A stretch of DNA of 46,094 nt from a virus (IMGVR_UViG_3300024057_000005:1-46094), one strand, 5' to 3'; positions 7,174 through 14,413 are shown, counted from the stretch's first letter. A program made the numbers and translations. Notes: generated by a model not told the origin, from the sequence alone.

Positions 7174-7557
7174 TTAGACCTTCCCGGCTTGGACGTAGAG
7201 CATGATATCGGAGGCGTTGACGAGGGCCAGGCCGGCCTCATCGAGCACCTTGATGCCCTCGGCGCACCTGTGAGGGAAAACCACCCAGTCTCCGACGGAG
7301 AAAGGGGGCTGAATCCAGGTCTGGGATCGGCCGTCCCAGGACCCCCGGCCCATCTTTTCGACCTGGGCCAGCTGCTCATCAACCAGGCTTGACCGGGTGA
7401 CCCCCTCGGGGAGGGCCAGCTTCTTCGTCGTACCGGAGGGGTCGAGGAGGTCCTGGAGGGTGTCGGGGAGTCTGAGGATTACCCACTGGCCTGTCGGCTC
7501 GTAGGATTCCGCAGGGACCTGGGGCGTGAGGATCGGCGTTTTGGTTTCAGTATCCAT
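7174..7557 (-). CDS. GroES-like co-chaperonin
   Basis: A 127-residue protein with the strand pattern of GroES: VILRLPD at 26-32, a long flexible region like the mobile loop at 33-56, VGDWVVFPHRC at 88-98, and a closing NASDIMLYV strand. GroES proteins cap chaperonins; several phages encode their own to fold capsid proteins. It is somewhat longer than the 95-110 residues usual for GroES and has an N-terminal extension. No GroEL is present, so it would work with the host chaperonin. Confidence 0.6.
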   Translation of the reverse strand: MDTETKTPILTPQVPAESYEPTGQWVILRLPDTLQDLLDPSGTTKKLALPEGVTRSSLVDEQLAQVEKMGRGSWDGRSQTWIQPPFSVGDWVVFPHRCAEGIKVLDEAGLALVNASDIMLYVQAGKV

Positions 7558-7567
7558 ACCCGGGATC

Positions 7568-7681
7568 CTACTTACCGGGGAGGATGTGCGGAAGGCCCCG
7601 GGCGGTGAACCTGCGTCGTCCGGCGCGGCGGGCTTCGCATAGACAGCGGTAGCAATCCTCGCAGACCTCGTATGTCGCTCC
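7568..7681 (-). other. In-frame cysteine-rich extension after a TGA stop
   Basis: Directly after the TGA that ends the gene at 7682-7942, the same frame stays open for 37 codons and encodes EVCEDCYRCLCEARRAG and a basic tail ending in TAG. The Cys pattern looks like a real metal-binding tail. It could represent stop readthrough, a recent nonsense mutation, or a separate small protein with an unusual start. Confidence 0.4.
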
Positions 7682-7942
7682 TCATTGAAGCCACGTCATC
7701 CACGCCACATCTTCACGCGAGAGGGACCCCATGGGCGTACGCAGCGGAACCCACCGGTGCGATCTATGCCACGCCCGCACGGCGTGGGCTTCCTTGCCGT
7801 GAACAGAGACCGCCGCCATCCCCCCTTCCGAATACAGGCCCAGGACCACGCGGGGGCGCTCAGCCGTGGGGCCGAAGACCCACCCCCTGTAGAGGCGTAG
7901 TTCGGCGAGATGAGCCCGCGGCATCCAAAAACAGGTTGTCAA
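7682..7942 (-). CDS. Small hypothetical protein
   Basis: An 86-residue protein with beta-strand-like middle (RVVLGLYSEGGMAAVSVHG). The TTG at 7942 gives a TTGA overlap with the upstream stop; an ATG at 7924 is an alternative. The frame continues past its TGA as a Cys-rich segment (see 7568-7681). Confidence 0.5.
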   Translation of the reverse strand: MTTCFWMPRAHLAELRLYRGWVFGPTAERPRVVLGLYSEGGMAAVSVHGKEAHAVRAWHRSHRWVPLRTPMGSLSREDVAWMTWLQ

Positions 7943-8127
7943 TGGCTGAGCTTCAGCTGGAGGATGCGGGCCTTGCAGTTATCGCACCCCTCGGTAACGG
8001 AGGTCTTCGGGCAGGAGCACTTGCCGTCTGAGAGCTCGTCTATGAACAAGACCATCTCCTCGAGGGTCCCCGCGGAGATGAGGCGCTCGCCGACCCGCAC
8101 CTTGATTAATCGCTCAAAATCAACCAC
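7939..8127 (-). CDS. Small zinc-binding protein, GTG start
   Basis: A 62-residue protein with a central helical part and CSCP...CDNC, a CxC...CxxC set likely to bind zinc. GTG at 8127 is chosen because it overlaps the upstream stop and removes an Arg/Pro-rich, non-protein-like extension. Function unknown. Confidence 0.55.
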   Translation of the reverse strand: MVDFERLIKVRVGERLISAGTLEEMVLFIDELSDGKCSCPKTSVTEGCDNCKARILQLKLSH

Positions 8128-8404
8128 GCTTGGCCGCCTTCTTCTTCCGCTTCTTCGCGGCCTTCTTCTTCGGCTTCGCCGGCGCGGCGGGGGCCTCCGC
8201 CACCGCATATCCGGCGACCCATCCCTGCAGGGAATAGCTGCGTCGGGTCCAGTAGTCCTCAAGCTCGCCAGGGTAGGACAGCTCAACGTCGGCCTGCGGG
8301 CAGCGCGTGTCAAACCAGGCGCAGAACTCAGGCGTCTCTAGCCGGCCGATGTTCGCATCGTAGTGGTCATCGCGAGGGAAGGGGGGCAGCTCGTCGTCGG
8401 TCAT
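8120..8404 (-). CDS. Small protein with lysine-rich, histone H1-like tail
   Basis: A 94-residue protein with an acidic, aromatic N-terminal domain (1-68) and a 25-residue Ala/Pro/Lys tail (PAKPKKKAAKKRKKKAAKRG), like the C-termini of H1-like and other nucleic-acid-binding proteins. It overlaps both neighbours by a few bases, indicating translational coupling. Confidence 0.6.
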   Translation of the reverse strand: MTDDELPPFPRDDHYDANIGRLETPEFCAWFDTRCPQADVELSYPGELEDYWTRRSYSLQGWVAGYAVAEAPAAPAKPKKKAAKKRKKKAAKRG

Positions 8405-8652
8405 CGCTTTCCCCAGTGCAGAGGCCGCTCGAAGGTTACTTCCTGGTCGTGCTTCAGGGGGTCCCTGCCGCCGACCTTGAGCCGCGGGATGATTACCTCC
8501 AGCTCCAGGCGTATCTTCTCGTCGATAAGCTCGCGGATGGCGTCGGTGAGGGATTCTCCATCCAGGCTCATGGAGTTCAGCATGCTACCCAGGTGCTGCT
8601 CCAGCTGGGAGATGTGAAGCTGCCGCCTGGCGTTATCCGATAAGGCGCTCAA
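8401..8652 (-). CDS. Small helical protein, TTG start
   Basis: An 83-residue protein with predicted helices (QLHISQLEQHLGSMLNSM; TDAIRELIDEKIRLELEV). The TTG at 8652 is selected because GGAGG lies eight bases upstream and it forms a TTGA overlap with the preceding stop. No domain recognised. Confidence 0.55.
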   Translation of the reverse strand: MSALSDNARRQLHISQLEQHLGSMLNSMSLDGESLTDAIRELIDEKIRLELEVIIPRLKVGGRDPLKHDQEVTFERPLHWGKR

Positions 8653-8816
8653 ACCATCCACCTCCGCTGGTTGATGGTCCCCATGACGTGCTGCCGCATC
8701 AGGAGCTCGTTCGCGGTCCAACGGCGGGGGCGTTGGGTCTTCACGTTGAGGGGGGCGATGTAGCCGGCTTCGCGTGGGCGCAGGAGCTTGGACTTAGGCT
8801 TCTTCTTTTCCTTCAT
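8649..8816 (-). CDS. Small basic protein
   Basis: A 55-residue protein starting MKEKKKPKSKLLRPREAGYI. It is strongly basic at the N-terminus with a WTANELLMRQHVMGT segment. It overlaps the next gene through TTGA and heads the small-gene cluster after the terminator at 8855-8899. Function unknown. Confidence 0.5.
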   Translation of the reverse strand: MKEKKKPKSKLLRPREAGYIAPLNVKTQRPRRWTANELLMRQHVMGTINQRRWMV

Positions 8817-8854
8817 GGGAGCACCCTACCAGCCAGGGAGGGTTTAGTGGGGAC

Positions 8855-8899
8855 GAAAAAAGGCCCGACCTCCCCCAGTTCGGGAAGGGGGGCCGGGCC
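8855..8899 (-). terminator. Rho-independent terminator
   Basis: On the minus strand a GC-rich hairpin (GGCCCGGCCCCCC / GGGGGAGGTCGGGCC) is followed by TTTTTT. It ends transcription of the secreted-protein gene at 8920-9495. Confidence 0.8.
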
Positions 8900-8919
8900 A
8901 AGCTACGGGGGAAAACTAC

Positions 8920-9495
8920 TTACTTACCGGGAACCAGTGTGGCGATTCCCTGGGGGCCTCGGCGGGTGCCATACTCCGCCTTCATCGAGGCCAGGGGGTC
9001 TTCAGTGTCAAACACGAGTGAGGAGATGAAGGACGCGCCGCGGAGGCTGATGTCGAGGAGCGTGGGTATGTCGTTGCCCTTCTGGTCCTGCTGATAGGTG
9101 GCAGCCCACAAGCCCAGTTCAGGGAAGCCGGCGCCGAGCTTGATGGTGAAGCGGCCATAAACCGGGCCGAACTTCACCGCGTCGAAAACGTACAGCGTGT
9201 TGTGGAGGAGCGGGGAGCCGCTGTACGGGTCGGAGTCCACGTAGAAGTAGTTCGACGGGCCCGGAAGCCCTACGCGGTCCATGTGGTTGGCAATGCACGC
9301 CGGGTCGATCTTATAGTGAGCGCCCATCTCATCGAGGAACTTGCCCGTGGCGAGGAATCCCATCTGAGGCGTGGAGACCTCGTGAGCTACCGCCATGGAT
9401 TCCCACATTGCGCTGGAGGCAGGGGGGAGGTCCACACCTTGCGCGGCGAGGGAGGATGAGAGGATGACGGCCGAGGCGAGGATAGAGCGAAGCAT
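8920..9495 (-). CDS. Secreted protein of unknown function
   Basis: A 191-residue protein with a clear Sec signal peptide (MLRSILASAVILSSSLAAQG; cleavage expected after about residue 18-20). The mature part begins with Pro-rich VDLPPASS and is beta-rich. It is translated from an AAGGGAAAACTAA leader before the ATG and is followed by a strong terminator. The mature N-terminus (QGVDLPP) resembles that of the secreted protein at 41773-42504 (QGLSIPPP). No enzyme motif recognised. Confidence 0.7.
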   Translation of the reverse strand: MLRSILASAVILSSSLAAQGVDLPPASSAMWESMAVAHEVSTPQMGFLATGKFLDEMGAHYKIDPACIANHMDRVGLPGPSNYFYVDSDPYSGSPLLHNTLYVFDAVKFGPVYGRFTIKLGAGFPELGLWAATYQQDQKGNDIPTLLDISLRGASFISSLVFDTEDPLASMKAEYGTRRGPQGIATLVPGK

Positions 9496-9554
9496 TTAGT
9501 TTTCCCTTGGGTTGAGTGCGGCGCGATTCGCTGCACACGAGAAACCTATCCCGC

Positions 9555-10043
9555 TCACTTACCCCGGGTCGGCTTCTTTTTGAAAACCTTCCGGCCGGCG
9601 CCGCGGATCTCGCGGTGATAGAACGCCCCGATGATTCCGACGATCAGCGTTCCGAGGGGGGCCAGGAATGCGGCGCGCCCCCACCATGGAGCCTCTCCCG
9701 CTGAGCTCGCGCCTTCGCGTAGTATCGCTCCCCCTCCGTCATCGTCCGGGCCTTCACCTTTCCGCACCGGTGACACCTCTTGACCATCATTCCCCACATC
9801 TCCACCTCCGAGGGCCAGCGGTGGGACCAAACCAGGCATAAAATCTTCATGGTCGTGGGTGTACCGCGTCCTGACGATTACCGGTAGGGGCTTTACTACG
9901 TACCCGGCTCGGATTTCCGCGGAGCCATACTCGTGGTCCAGGGATGAGCCAAGGGCTCCGCGGCCGTAGGAGGCCGCCACCTCGACGTAGTGGGGCAGGG
10001 CGCAGGAGGCGAATAAGGCGATGAAGGCGGGAAGCAGCTTCAT
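9555..10043 (-). CDS. Lipoprotein with C-terminal membrane segment, candidate unimolecular spanin
   Basis: A 162-residue protein starting at ATG 10043. Residues 1-14 form a lipoprotein signal with Cys14 (ALFASC). A beta-strand-rich region (20-60) and a Gly/Asp-rich linker (75-120) follow, then a membrane helix at about 124-142 and a basic cytoplasmic tail (RKVFKKKPTRGK). Lipid anchor plus C-terminal transmembrane helix is the layout of u-spanins such as T1 gp11, which fuse inner and outer membranes at lysis. The assignment is by architecture only. A conserved-looking zinc-motif frame is nested inside it. Confidence 0.6.
   Translation of the reverse strand: MKLLPAFIALFASCALPHYVEVAASYGRGALGSSLDHEYGSAEIRAGYVVKPLPVIVRTRYTHDHEDFMPGLVPPLALGGGDVGNDGQEVSPVRKGEGPDDDGGGAILREGASSAGEAPWWGRAAFLAPLGTLIVGIIGAFYHREIRGAGRKVFKKKPTRGK
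9644..9850 (-). CDS. Nested small zinc-motif protein
   Basis: A 68-residue frame lying entirely inside the spanin-like gene in another frame. It begins MKILCLVWSHRW and has KRCHRCGKVK: the pattern Cys, His-x-Trp, then CxRCGK, seen in many small phage proteins. No Shine-Dalgarno sequence precedes its ATG. The host gene's protein is low-complexity in this stretch, which is what overprinting would give. Confidence 0.45.
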   Translation of the reverse strand: MKILCLVWSHRWPSEVEMWGMMVKRCHRCGKVKARTMTEGERYYAKARAQRERLHGGGAPHSWPPSER

Positions 10044-10056
10044 GCCCGCACCGTAG

Positions 10057-10097
10057 AAAAAAGCCCCCCAGCCGTCCATGCAAACGACCGGGGGGCT
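10057..10097 (-). terminator. Rho-independent terminator after the spike gene
   Basis: On the minus strand GCCCCCCGG...CTGGGGGGC forms a hairpin followed by TTTTTT. It separates the beta-helix spike gene from the lipoprotein gene, whose ATG is 14 bases downstream of the T-run. Confidence 0.8.
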
Positions 10098-10126
10098 CTC
10101 ATGAATGAAGACCTTGCGGCCTGAGT

Positions 10127-11710
10127 CTAGTGGTAGCGGACCTTGGGGTCGTCAACGGGGGCGAGAAACTCGATCTTCTCATTCCGGACCAGCTCAGGAA
10201 GTCCCTCTAGCGTGGTTATGGGGCCCATGTTGAACCGCGCCAGGTTTCCGGCGAGCTGGTAGGGCCCGTCAAACGAGAAGTGGGCCTTCGGGCTGTTGAT
10301 GGCGTGACTCCCGATCTGGGTGTGGGCCGCCCCCCTCACCGCAACCACGTCCCGATCTCCCGCAGGGAGGGATATGTTGAGGTTATTCAGCACCACGGCC
10401 CCCGTGTAGGCCACGTAATCCTCGACGACCCCCTCGATGACGCCGGCGGCGTCGTACAGGTACGCCCCGTGCTTGGGCCCGGCGTCAACCCAGATGACGA
10501 TAGCCCCGTGGACATGCTTACCGTCGTGGTTCTCGACCACATACACGCCGTCCGCGATGATGTCCCCATCGAACCCTCCCGCGACAGTGAAGGCCGCTCC
10601 GCCCTCGCCCTCCGTTGAGTAGGTTGCCGAGAGGTCTTTGACCCACAGGGTCCCGCCTCCGGGGGGGCCTGGGTTGTCCTTCGAGCGGCAAACCACCTGG
10701 ATGGCCGTACGCCACGAGTCCTGGTGGGTCACGTTCCAGAACCGCGTGAACCCATACGGCGAGTCCACGTAGATCACGTGTTCCTGCACCGGATCGCAGA
10801 TCAGCCCGTCGATGTCGTAGTTCATCCGCGCGCTGCACCGCATCCCCCACTTGAACCCATAGCCGCCGTATTCACCGGCAGCCTTGGACGCCGGGAACGG
10901 CTTCAGCCGAACGCCCCGCATGACCAGCGTTCCGAGGGTATCCCCCTTGGGGGCCCCGATGCAGGATCGATAGCGAGCCTGGACCGCGAGGTTCTGCAGC
11001 CACAGGAGCTCCACGCCGTGCTCATCGCCGTTGTTCATGCGTTGACGGAGCGTGATCTCCCCCAGCGTGGCCGCGGGGATGACGCCCCGGAAGGCTACGC
11101 GTAGAGGCTTGCCCTCCCAGTAGCCGCCATCCGCCGCCCACGGCGTTCCAGCGCCGCCGAGGCTGTTGGTGCCGGCGGAACAATCGCCGCGCACGTCGAT
11201 GATCCCAGGGCGCCCATCGAGGAGCTTGACGGCCTTCGCTGCATAGTTGGCGTGGCAGGGGACGGCGGGCGCCCCGGTTCCGTCGGGGTTCCGGATGCAG
11301 AGCAGGCCGGGCTCCATCCAGCCCATCAAGGGGCCCACCTCGTCAATAGACCGCTCAGGCGGTTCCGCGGGGATGAGTAGGCCGGGCTCGGGATCGGGCT
11401 CGGGATCGGGCTCGGGATCGGGTTCATCCTCGTCTTCGTGGCTGGGTCGGTCGGGCTCCGGAGTCTCCCCATCATCTAACACGTCCAGGTTGCGCGTGGC
11501 GTTGATGATCTCTCCGCCAATCAGGACGGACTCCTCGAGCCAATCGCACACGGCATCGGAGGCTCGCTTGCGGTGGGCCTTGGGGATCTTCCCGTCGCGC
11601 AGCATGATGGCCATGTTCAGCGCGTCGGGCACGAGCTGCGCGATGCGGGTCTCGTGTTCGGACAGCGCCCGCTTCGGGCTCACGCCCTCGGGCTTCAGTA
11701 GGTAGGTCAT
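10127..11710 (-). CDS. Beta-helix tail spike-like protein
   Basis: A 527-residue protein. Residues 1-90 are helical; an acidic linker with DPEP repeats follows (about 95-110); the rest is rich in short strands and Gly/Asp/Asn turns, as in right-handed beta-helix spikes and pectate-lyase-like proteins (for example VMRGVRLKPF, DIDGLICD, GDIIADGVYVVENHDG). Such proteins bind or cut surface polysaccharides. ATG 11710 forms an ATGA overlap with the HNH gene stop; longer forms would overlap that gene in another frame. Confidence 0.65.
   Translation of the reverse strand: MTYLLKPEGVSPKRALSEHETRIAQLVPDALNMAIMLRDGKIPKAHRKRASDAVCDWLEESVLIGGEIINATRNLDVLDDGETPEPDRPSHEDEDEPDPEPDPEPDPEPGLLIPAEPPERSIDEVGPLMGWMEPGLLCIRNPDGTGAPAVPCHANYAAKAVKLLDGRPGIIDVRGDCSAGTNSLGGAGTPWAADGGYWEGKPLRVAFRGVIPAATLGEITLRQRMNNGDEHGVELLWLQNLAVQARYRSCIGAPKGDTLGTLVMRGVRLKPFPASKAAGEYGGYGFKWGMRCSARMNYDIDGLICDPVQEHVIYVDSPYGFTRFWNVTHQDSWRTAIQVVCRSKDNPGPPGGGTLWVKDLSATYSTEGEGGAAFTVAGGFDGDIIADGVYVVENHDGKHVHGAIVIWVDAGPKHGAYLYDAAGVIEGVVEDYVAYTGAVVLNNLNISLPAGDRDVVAVRGAAHTQIGSHAINSPKAHFSFDGPYQLAGNLARFNMGPITTLEGLPELVRNEKIEFLAPVDDPKVRYH
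11390..11425 (-). repeat. Coding repeat for DPEP linker
   Basis: A 12-base unit (GGGCTCGGGATC on the plus strand) repeats about three times and encodes a (DPEP)n linker between the helical N-terminus and beta-helix of the spike protein. Confidence 0.75.
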
Positions 11711-12153
11711 AGTTCTAAGTACCTCTCTCGGCTTCTGCGGGTTATGCAGGTAATGCAGGCTCTTCCTGTTCCTTGGTAACGAGTGTTCTCGACGCTGTAC
11801 GGGTGCCCCCGTGGGCATTCGGTCTTTGCTCTGTTGAGCGCGGCGGTAGCTAGGCCGCACTCTCCCCGAAGCACGTTCTCGTGGTGGGTGACGGCTTCGA
11901 GGTGTTCGGGGTTGACGCAGTTTCTGGTTCGGCAGAGATGATCCAGCTCCAGGCCTTTGGGCACGGGCCCGTTGACCACCTCCCATAGCCATCGATGGGC
12001 GCGGCGGTTCTTCCCCCCTGCGGTGAATTGCCCATAGCCACCGTTGGTTGATGCTGTCCATAGCCAGCACCCACCCACCGCCCTGGACCCCTTCACCTCC
12101 TCAACCTTCACGACCTTCCGCAGGAACCGCTCAATCGTTATCTTCTTAGCCAT
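11707..12153 (-). CDS. HNH homing-type endonuclease
   Basis: A 148-residue protein. Residues 29-60 match the conserved aromatic segment of HNH_3 nucleases (GCWLWTAS...GQFTAGG...AHRWLWE). The catalytic core is LELDHLCRTRNCVNPEHLE (68-86), with His72, Asn81 and His84 as expected. A C-terminal zinc ribbon follows (CPRGHPY at 113, CITC at 133). It overlaps the spike gene by ATGA. Such genes are usually mobile; a role in packaging is less likely. Its start codon shares a CCATGG site with the divergent gene at 12152. Confidence 0.85.
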   Translation of the reverse strand: MAKKITIERFLRKVVKVEEVKGSRAVGGCWLWTASTNGGYGQFTAGGKNRRAHRWLWEVVNGPVPKGLELDHLCRTRNCVNPEHLEAVTHHENVLRGECGLATAALNRAKTECPRGHPYSVENTRYQGTGRACITCITRRSRERYLEL

Positions 12154-12655
12154 GGTTGACTATTCCGGGAAAACTATCAGGTGGTGCCGGCAGCTCGGTT
12201 GGCCGGTCGCTTCGGTTTATAAGCCCGCAACGATGTATGCGCCCACGAAGGATCTCTGGAACGGGATCGACGTGTTGGCGATAGATAGCCAGGAGGGATC
12301 CCTGGCTATTCAGGCGGTGGGCAAGGGAGGCGAGACCTCCGGCCACATCACGAAGCTCCGGAAGGTCGTTTCCTCTTGGCCGGAGACTTTGGCTGAGCAC
12401 CGCTCGAAGAAGCACGGGGAGAAAGAGTGGGGGCAGGTGCCGCCAATCCATCCGCTAGTGCTTTGGATGAAGGCTGGGAACCGCTTCCAGATATGGGCTT
12501 GGGAGAAGGTCCCGACGAAGCCGGGCGGGAAACTCCACGTTTGGCGCCCCCGCGGTTTCGCTTTGACCCCCGCTTCTTTGACGAGCGAGAAGCGGCCGGT
12601 TTTTTCTTCGCTGGAGATTGAGCTCCCTCGGCCCCCTGGGCTGCAAGCTCCATGA
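12152..12655 (+). CDS. PD-(D/E)XK nuclease-like protein
   Basis: A 167-residue protein. The fold is suggested by GIDVLAID (Asp40) followed by SLAIQAV (Gln54), matching the motif II/III spacing of phage nucleases that read D...IQ(V/T). Helical and strand elements follow (HITKLRKVV, NRFQIWAWEK). The usual catalytic Lys is replaced by the QAV triplet, as in some phage members. Start at ATG 12152 is supported by homology-like content beginning at that point. The 3' end overlaps antisense coding at 12348-12821. Confidence 0.55.
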   Translation: MVDYSGKTIRWCRQLGWPVASVYKPATMYAPTKDLWNGIDVLAIDSQEGSLAIQAVGKGGETSGHITKLRKVVSSWPETLAEHRSKKHGEKEWGQVPPIHPLVLWMKAGNRFQIWAWEKVPTKPGGKLHVWRPRGFALTPASLTSEKRPVFSSLEIELPRPPGLQAP

Positions 12656-12821
12656 GCCAGCCGAGCCAGGGGGTCGAGCGAGTGGTGGCCAGCTGGACCC
12701 AATTGTAGACGGGGCCCGAGCCCATCCCTTGCTGTAGGACCAGCTCCCCCCGGCGCCTTGCTAGGCGTACGTTGGGGCGGACGGGGTGTATGGCAATGGA
12801 TTGCGTTTCGAGCTCGGGCAT
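12348..12821 (-). CDS. Hypothetical protein with basic, disordered tail
   Basis: A 157-residue frame starting 12 bases after the SSB stop, so probably in the SSB operon. Residues 1-60 look protein-like (IHPVRPNVRLARRRGELVLQ, TPWLGWLMEL); residues 65-157 are Ser/Pro/Lys-rich. That tail is antisense to the 3' end of the nuclease-like gene, so part of it may exist only because of the opposite strand's composition. No family recognised. Confidence 0.45.
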   Translation of the reverse strand: MPELETQSIAIHPVRPNVRLARRRGELVLQQGMGSGPVYNWVQLATTRSTPWLGWLMELAAQGAEGAQSPAKKKPAASRSSKKRGSKRNRGGAKRGVSRPASSGPSPKPISGSGSQPSSKALADGLAAPAPTLSPRASSSGAQPKSPAKRKRPSGAS

Positions 12822-12832
12822 CGGTCATTCCC

Positions 12833-13402
12833 TTAGAAGGGGGTCTCGTCGATCTGCGGCGGCAACGGAGCCCCCGGAGGTACATAGCTAGGCATGCTTA
12901 CCGTCTGCGGCGGTGGGGCATACGGCTGCTGCGGAGGCTGCTGTTGGGGCGGCGGAGCATACTGCGGTGGGGCCTGCGGCGGCGGCGGCTGCTGAGGAGC
13001 ATACTGCGGCTGCGGAGCGTACTGCGGCTGTTGCGGCGGCGGCGGAGGCTGCTGCGGCTCCTGCTGCATCGGAGACGGGCCCTTGAATTTCAGGTCAAGG
13101 AACCAGCGCGGGGGCTTCGGCGGCTGCCCAGGCTGGGGCACCTGCGGCCGGCCCTGCTTCGCGCTCAGGTCGCACCAAAAGCTCATATGCGTTCCCGGCT
13201 GGTAGAGGCGCATCTGCTCGGCCTGCTGGCCAAACGCCGCTATCTCGTACATGAGCTCCTCGTCGAAGAAGCCCACGCCGCCCGGTCCGGTCCTGCGGTC
13301 GGTAACCATGATCATGGCGCGGACGCCCATCATGGTGCCGTTCTTGTAGGGGAAGTTCTCCTGCGAGACCAGCGTCCCCAGGATGTGGCAGTCGGGCTTC
13401 AA
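12833..13402 (-). CDS. ssb: Single-stranded DNA-binding protein
   Basis: A 189-residue SSB-like protein. Residues 1-105 fit an OB fold (HILGTLVSQ, YQPGTHMSFWCDLS). A Pro/Gln-rich linker of about 75 residues follows (PQQPQYAPQPQYAPQ). The C-terminal tip is IDETPF, matching the acidic DxxPF peptide by which bacterial SSBs recruit replication and repair proteins. The TTG start at 13402 has GGAGG upstream and overlaps the preceding stop as TTGA. With no phage polymerase visible, the tip could recruit host factors. Confidence 0.75.
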   Translation of the reverse strand: MKPDCHILGTLVSQENFPYKNGTMMGVRAMIMVTDRRTGPGGVGFFDEELMYEIAAFGQQAEQMRLYQPGTHMSFWCDLSAKQGRPQVPQPGQPPKPPRWFLDLKFKGPSPMQQEPQQPPPPPQQPQYAPQPQYAPQQPPPPQAPPQYAPPPQQQPPQQPYAPPPQTVSMPSYVPPGAPLPPQIDETPF

Positions 13403-13944
13403 TGGCTCGCCTCCGGGTCTTCGGTGTACTGCGGATTGCGGTCCATCGTCGGCAGCGCCGGCTGCGTGCCGGCCAGGTGGACCTCCGAGTGGGGCACCGG
13501 GTTGTTCAGCATCGACTGGCGCTCGTCGTACGCGTTGATAAACATCGGCTTCTCGTCGGGGGTCAAGCCGAAGGTCTTCGCGTCGTTCGCTGCTGCGCGC
13601 AGCTCGGCGGTGTTCTGCGCTGCCGTTATGCGGTCCATGAGGATCGCGAGCGTGGTCGCTCGGTCTACGTCAGGGATGCCAGCCGGAGGGTCCGGAATGA
13701 ACACGACATCGGGGGTCGGCGCCACCTGAGGCCTAGTGAGGCTGTCGGCGTAGGCTGCCGCCGCGGCCTGATATATGCGCCACGCTTTCGCGGAGTGCTT
13801 CATCACGACCTCCATGCGATCACTGAGCTCGGTGGTCTCATCCTGATCCATCCAGCCGCGCTCCCACGCGCGCCCAACGCACATGGAGACGAATATCTGT
13901 TCCGATTTTACCGGGTTCGGAGCCCGTTCTTGGTCAACATACAT
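13399..13944 (-). CDS. Hypothetical protein upstream of SSB
   Basis: A 181-residue helical protein; the ATG at 13944 is favoured over longer forms with a biased N-terminus. Helices around 25-60 (ELSDRMEVVMKHSAKAWRIY) and 100-130 (DRATTLAILMDRITAAQNT). No motif recognised. The TTGA overlap with SSB suggests coupling and a role in DNA metabolism. A TATAAGT close to the start on the minus strand may be a promoter -10 element. Confidence 0.55.
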   Translation of the reverse strand: MYVDQERAPNPVKSEQIFVSMCVGRAWERGWMDQDETTELSDRMEVVMKHSAKAWRIYQAAAAAYADSLTRPQVAPTPDVVFIPDPPAGIPDVDRATTLAILMDRITAAQNTAELRAAANDAKTFGLTPDEKPMFINAYDERQSMLNNPVPHSEVHLAGTQPALPTMDRNPQYTEDPEASH

Positions 13945-14021
13945 GACGGCACTTATACTACGAAAGCGGCCTCCGCGGGGAGGATTTCCCACGAAGGCCA
14001 CTTTCCGCAAGAGGGCTGTCG

Positions 14022-14246
14022 TCAGGCCTTCTTGCGCGCACCCATCGCCGCCAGGATCCATCCGGTGATGGCCATGCCGGCAGCTTCTCCGAGCCCAGGA
14101 GGTAGGCCGAGGGGGGCGGATATCAGCCGGCCGACGGTCGCTCCGCCAGCCTCGACGGTCTCCTGATTGTCACGAACCCAGTTGCTGAACCCCTCGCATC
14201 CGGTGCAGGGGGTAGCGAGGGCCATGACGAGAACAAGCCGCTTCAA
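14022..14246 (-). CDS. Small lipoprotein with C-terminal hydrophobic segment
   Basis: A 74-residue protein. MKRLVLVMALATPCTGC is a lipoprotein-type signal (Cys17, TGC). The second half is hydrophobic (EAAGMAITGWILAAMG) with a basic end, so it may span the membrane. A lysis (spanin- or holin-like) role is possible. TTG start at 14246 overlaps the upstream stop as TTGA and has GGGGG upstream. Confidence 0.5.
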   Translation of the reverse strand: MKRLVLVMALATPCTGCEGFSNWVRDNQETVEAGGATVGRLISAPLGLPPGLGEAAGMAITGWILAAMGARKKA

Positions 14247-14413
14247 GCATCACCCCCTTTCTTGGTCCTGGCTCGGGCCATGCAGTACATCCCCGCGGCC
14301 AGGCACATTGCCAGGCTGTGCCCCCAGTGAAGCCCGCCGGCCGCCATGACGAAGGACCCACCCATCGCTGCAGCGGTGAACATGGCCTCGGTAGTTTTGA
14401 ATCCAGCTTTCAT
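14243..14413 (-). CDS. Two-helix membrane protein, candidate holin
   Basis: A 56-residue protein with two hydrophobic stretches (about 10-28 and 33-48) joined by GGLHWGHS, and a basic C-terminus (RARTKKGGDA). Size and topology match class II holins. It has a good AAAGGAAAC leader and overlaps the lipoprotein gene by TTGA, suggesting a lysis cassette. Confidence 0.5.
   Translation of the reverse strand: MKAGFKTTEAMFTAAAMGGSFVMAAGGLHWGHSLAMCLAAGMYCMARARTKKGGDA

Noticed and set aside
10127-12070. N-terminally extended spike protein of 647 residues
   Set aside because: The extra residues overlap the HNH gene in another frame and are Arg/Pro-rich; ATG 11710 with an ATGA overlap is better.
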